A DNA stretch of 54,527 nucleotides, from positions 1-54,527 of the forward strand of contig CAICTM010000656.1 of NCBI GenBank assembly GCA_903772945.1. Direction: 5' to 3'. How positions within the stretch are numbered: the first letter of the stretch is position 1; each line of letters opens with the position of its first letter. Below the pieces are notes generated by a model that searched no databases, was not told the origin of the DNA, and saw nothing but the letters and a program-made list of their open reading frames with translations. Positions 51,923 to 54,527 of the stretch are shown one piece after another. Source of the DNA: Seminavis robusta (taxonomy: Eukaryota; Bacillariophyta; Bacillariophyceae; Naviculales; Naviculaceae). The position numbers were made by a program, and so were the translations under genes.

Positions 51923-52750
51923 ATGTCACACCGCAATAATCAAGGAGCCGTCATTGCCACCATTCTCAACACCATGTCCTCTAAGGAAGGGGAGTATCGC
52001 CAGGGTGTCAAGCAGAACCATCAGTTGTCGAAATCAATCGGTGAACGCCTGGCCAAAGATGGACCACTCGAAGAGATTTTGATGGCATTGAACAACAACA
52101 AAGGTGGAGGTGAAGAAATTGTCCCTCCTGGCGAAATCAAGAGCTTCCTTTCCGAGCAGCAAGGGCGGCTCAAGGCACTTGCCGAACGAAACAGCCTGCG
52201 AAACGAGAAAATTGGGTTCTTTCTCGGAGCCATCAATCAACTCCAACAAGGTTTCGAAACTGACAATGCGCATGACCAGGATGTAGACTATTCCTCCAAC
52301 ATTGAAAACTTTATGAAAGGAGAAATTCAACAAATGGAATCCAGCAACAGGGACCTTCAGGGATCCAAATTTTGTAAAGAGATTCGCGCCACTTTAGGAG
52401 AAAATGAGGGCACTGCTGGTGAAGATGACATTGAGGTTGTGCGAAACAATGAAGAGAATATCGGCAATTACAAGTGCTGCATCACGGCCCAGTGGATGGA
52501 AGATCCTGTCACCAGTACAACATGTCAACATTCCTATTCTCGTAAAGGAATCTTGAGCTACATCAGGAGCAAGGGAGGACAGTGTCCTTGCCCATTTCCT
52601 GGCTGTAGTCAAATCGTGACCCAAAATGTCCTGGAAGACGATGCTGGAATGGCACGAAAGGTCAAGCGAAATAGGCGCCGAGTGGAAGCGGAAGAGGAGC
52701 AGAAGAAGCAATCTCAGGCTTTGGATATGGATGAGGACGATGAAGATTGA
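51923..52750 (+). CDS. NSE2/MMS21-like SUMO E3 ligase of the SMC5/6 complex, 275 aa
   Basis: An intronless ORF of 275 codons plus stop starts at ATG 51923 (MSHRNNQGAVIA). An in-frame ATG at 51797 exists, but the added residues look like untranslated leader. The N-terminal 170 residues are helical, as in NSE2 where they dock on SMC5. An SP-RING follows at about 182-240: C-C-ITAQWMEDPVTSTT-C-Q-H-S, then C-P-C-PFPG-C, ending IVTQNVLEDD. In this family the SP-RING positions the SUMO-charged E2, and the complex acts in DNA repair and chromosome segregation. The C-terminal tail is basic, then acidic. The SP-RING could fit a PIAS-type ligase, but the short length and C-terminal position favour NSE2. 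Confidence 0.82.
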   Translation: MSHRNNQGAVIATILNTMSSKEGEYRQGVKQNHQLSKSIGERLAKDGPLEEILMALNNNKGGGEEIVPPGEIKSFLSEQQGRLKALAERNSLRNEKIGFFLGAINQLQQGFETDNAHDQDVDYSSNIENFMKGEIQQMESSNRDLQGSKFCKEIRATLGENEGTAGEDDIEVVRNNEENIGNYKCCITAQWMEDPVTSTTCQHSYSRKGILSYIRSKGGQCPCPFPGCSQIVTQNVLEDDAGMARKVKRNRRRVEAEEEQKKQSQALDMDEDDED

Positions 52751-53063
52751 ACTGCTGTCGTTACAACTGAGATGAAAATTCCTTTATTGGAATAGACATG
52801 AAGCGGGGGGAGTCAAGGTTCTTCTTCTATATAGGCTGCCCGTTTGCTTATAGTTTGGTGTGTAATCTCTAAATGGCAAATCCTGACTTTTGTAGTACAA
52901 TAAACCAGCAAATAATATTACATGCGGTTTCATTCAATACTGTCGTACAATATATTGACTCGACTCCAAGCAAAGGTCAACAACGTCGAATTAAAGATCT
53001 CTTATTACTGGATTTCCCTGGCTTCAATCGATTGCATGCATTATCTATCTATATATGTATCAG
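52751..53063. other. Convergent 3' flank
   Basis: It lies between the ends of the NSE2 gene (+) and the coiled-coil gene (-). No gene or clear terminator is seen. Confidence 0.35.
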
Positions 53064-53636
53064 CTAGATCTTGCTTTTTGAGCTTTTCAGGGACAGCAGG
53101 AACCGCTTTGCCCTTTCTTGTTTGGAACCTTTTGATTGGATTCCTTGTATTTGTAGATTGCAATGGCTTGTTTCATCCTTGAGTTGTTGAATTTTCCTCA
53201 TTTGCTTCAATTTCTCTTTCTGCAGAGCATGGCACTTCTCGTGAAGGCTTCGAAAATCACGCACTAAGCGAATGTTCTTCACAATCAAATCATCTTGTTG
53301 ATGCAATTTTTCTTGAACAGCAGAGCTCCACTCCACCAAACGTTGCTCATCCTCTTCTCCTTCCACGCCTCGCTTTAATGAGCGGATTTGATCTTGGACT
53401 TGCTGGTCAAAAATGTGGCAGGGGTAGAGAATTTCTGAGCAATTAGCCTTGTCATCAGAAGATTCATCAGTGCCAGTAGTCTGTCGGCTTCTCTTGCGCA
53501 GCGAGCTGCCCCTTCCTTTCTGGTGTTTTCTCTTGGTTCTTGAAGGTTCCTCCTCATCCATGCTGATGCCAATGCTTGGGTGTCCTCCCAAGGTACCCGT
53601 ACCGCTTCCGGTTCTTAAAGCCGTCGTATTCAGCAC
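53064..53636 (-). CDS. Hypothetical coiled-coil protein, 190 aa
   Basis: A single-exon ORF starts at ATG 53636; an in-frame ATG at 53561 (MDEEEPSRTKRK) is another possible start. Residues 25-55 are strongly basic, with serine (KRKHQKGRGSSLRKRSRQ), which would fit nuclear targeting. From about residue 75 to the end the sequence is heptad-like, for example WSSAVQEKLHQQDDLIVKN and KEKLKQMRKIQQLKDE, suggesting a coiled coil. I do not recognise a family. The gene is convergent with NSE2. Its coding nature rests on length and coherent composition. Confidence 0.55.
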   Translation of the reverse strand: MLNTTALRTGSGTGTLGGHPSIGISMDEEEPSRTKRKHQKGRGSSLRKRSRQTTGTDESSDDKANCSEILYPCHIFDQQVQDQIRSLKRGVEGEEDEQRLVEWSSAVQEKLHQQDDLIVKNIRLVRDFRSLHEKCHALQKEKLKQMRKIQQLKDETSHCNLQIQGIQSKGSKQERAKRFLLSLKSSKSKI

Positions 53637-53863
53637 CTCAATTCTAGATATCTAGCCAGAAACAGCCCTTATGAATGTATAGACGGCACAGTAGTTGCTT
53701 GAAGAGTAGCACAGACAGGCTGCCGTACGGTAGGGAGATGATGGTTGCTAAAAGGCGCAGAGTAACAGTTGGATATAGGCGGTAAGAAACCCGAATTGGT
53801 GGCAAAAAAATGATATGTCGTGGTAACATTATTGCTACAACGGATTGGTGTTGTAGTTTTTAA

Positions 53864-54070
53864 TTAACGATGTATCCTAGAGTCTGACCTTCGACGGGCC
53901 CATGGTGTCAAGTTCGCTCGATACAGCACGGAGAAGAAAGAATAAACTGTAATAGCCAAGGCAGTTATAGGATGGCCAACAAAACTTGCTGTGCTTAGAG
54001 CTAGAAGGCCATGGGTGGACCGCTGGAAAGCCCTTGGTCTGCTCTTGCTCGTGCGGCCCTTGCCTGCCAT
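53864..54070 (-). CDS. Possible 68-aa single-pass membrane protein
   Basis: The ORF begins MAGKGRTSKSRPRAFQR, a basic N-terminus, followed by a hydrophobic span with a glycine/proline kink (LLALSTASFVGHPITALAIT to VYSFFSVLY) and a basic end. This pattern suits a small mitochondrial or other membrane protein. It is short, has no family match that I recognise, and could be chance. Confidence 0.35.
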   Translation of the reverse strand: MAGKGRTSKSRPRAFQRSTHGLLALSTASFVGHPITALAITVYSFFSVLYRANLTPWARRRSDSRIHR

Positions 54071-54440
54071 GTTTTAGTGGGTTGTCGGAAGAAGTCAACA
54101 CTGTTTACCATGGAGTGTCGAAATGAGATGTGTCAAAGTGAAGTGAGAGATGCTCAACAGGCACAGGATAACAAGTGGCAGAGTCACCAGCAATGGATAG
54201 AGCATACCCAACTTACCCTTGCGACATACTCGCATTGTCATTGGGGTAGCCTTGCTTGCCAAGATAATAGATCGGCAGTATAGCAGGTGCGAAGATTGTT
54301 GTTGTTTCTGTTGGCCCCTTTCTGCTTGCCAGAACTGGTTGCTATTTCGCTGCTTTTGGAGATGCTATGCTTGCTCGCAATGGAATCCTGGAAATGAGAT
54401 CACCATTTTCGTCAATATTTGTTGGTAGGAAACGGCAAAG
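54071..54440. other. Region between the small ORF and the last gene
   Basis: It is a candidate divergent promoter or 5' untranslated region for the gene starting at 54441. TTGGTAG at 54421-54428 could be a splice acceptor of a leader intron. No other gene is seen. Confidence 0.3.
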
Positions 54441-54527
54441 ATGACGGATCTTTACTCTGATATCTATGATGATGCTTCGCCTGATTTCTTGACTGACCTG
54501 TTTCTGAAGACCGGACGAAGGACCACA
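54441..54527 (+). CDS. N-terminus of an unidentified protein, cut by the window end
   Basis: ATG 54441 opens an acidic frame (MTDLYSDIYDDASPDFLTDL, then FLKTGRRTT) that stays open for 29 codons to the window edge. The acidic start followed by a basic stretch looks like the beginning of a real protein, but too little is present to name it. Upstream exons are possible. Confidence 0.45.
   Translation, partial: MTDLYSDIYDDASPDFLTDLFLKTGRRTT

Overview
The window looks like nuclear DNA of a stramenopile alga, most likely a pennate diatom. This is inferred from four things: short GT-AG introns (about 70-120 bp), GRGG...HPGN-type (DUF6824-like) domains typical of diatoms, a diatom-style retroelement with a zinc-finger Gag-like ORF, and a mix of spliceosomal, adaptin and SMC5/6 genes. 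I cannot name the species.

Layout. 1-2940 is a decaying retroelement on the minus strand: an open 528-aa Gag-like ORF followed by a broken reverse transcriptase. 2941-7434 is gene-poor and holds dispersed repeats, a conserved double hairpin and four 92-bp tandem repeats. 7435-9488 encodes a single-domain voltage-gated cation channel. 10141-14019 encodes a Prp2/DHX16 spliceosomal helicase in 11 exons, including a 13-nt exon inside the Walker A motif. A cyclophilin pseudogene (plus strand) follows at 14474-14910. 15575-26617 is a giant four-exon gene for a secreted or lumenal protein of about 3,590 residues. It has tandem repeats that resemble BPI/TULIP lipid-binding folds and ends in two PqiA/LetA-like membrane modules. 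27488-30849 is the AP-2 alpha adaptin. 31922-34386 is a disrupted, possibly ADA3-like gene.

34705-45585 holds two related Ty3/gypsy-type LTR elements in opposite orientation, separated by about 1.6 kb of older repeats. Both have 4-bp target duplications. One has lost RNase H and most of integrase, and its 3' LTR carries a threefold 173-bp amplification. 47398-51446 is a 15-exon gene with two canonical DUF6824-like domains split by exons as short as 8 nt, plus a degenerate third copy. It diverges from an NSE2/MMS21 SUMO ligase gene (51923-52750). The right end has a coiled-coil protein, a possible 68-aa membrane protein, and the start of a plus-strand gene running off the window.

The most notable candidate is the TULIP-array plus LetA fusion. 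In bacteria, LetA/PqiA membrane proteins work with MCE-domain tunnels to move lipids. Here a chain of predicted lipid-binding modules is covalently attached to LetA-like modules, which would make it a single-polypeptide eukaryotic analogue. The fold assignment is inference from sequence patterns only. Gene models were built by hand from splice signals and reading-frame continuity; those given as exon lists keep frame throughout.
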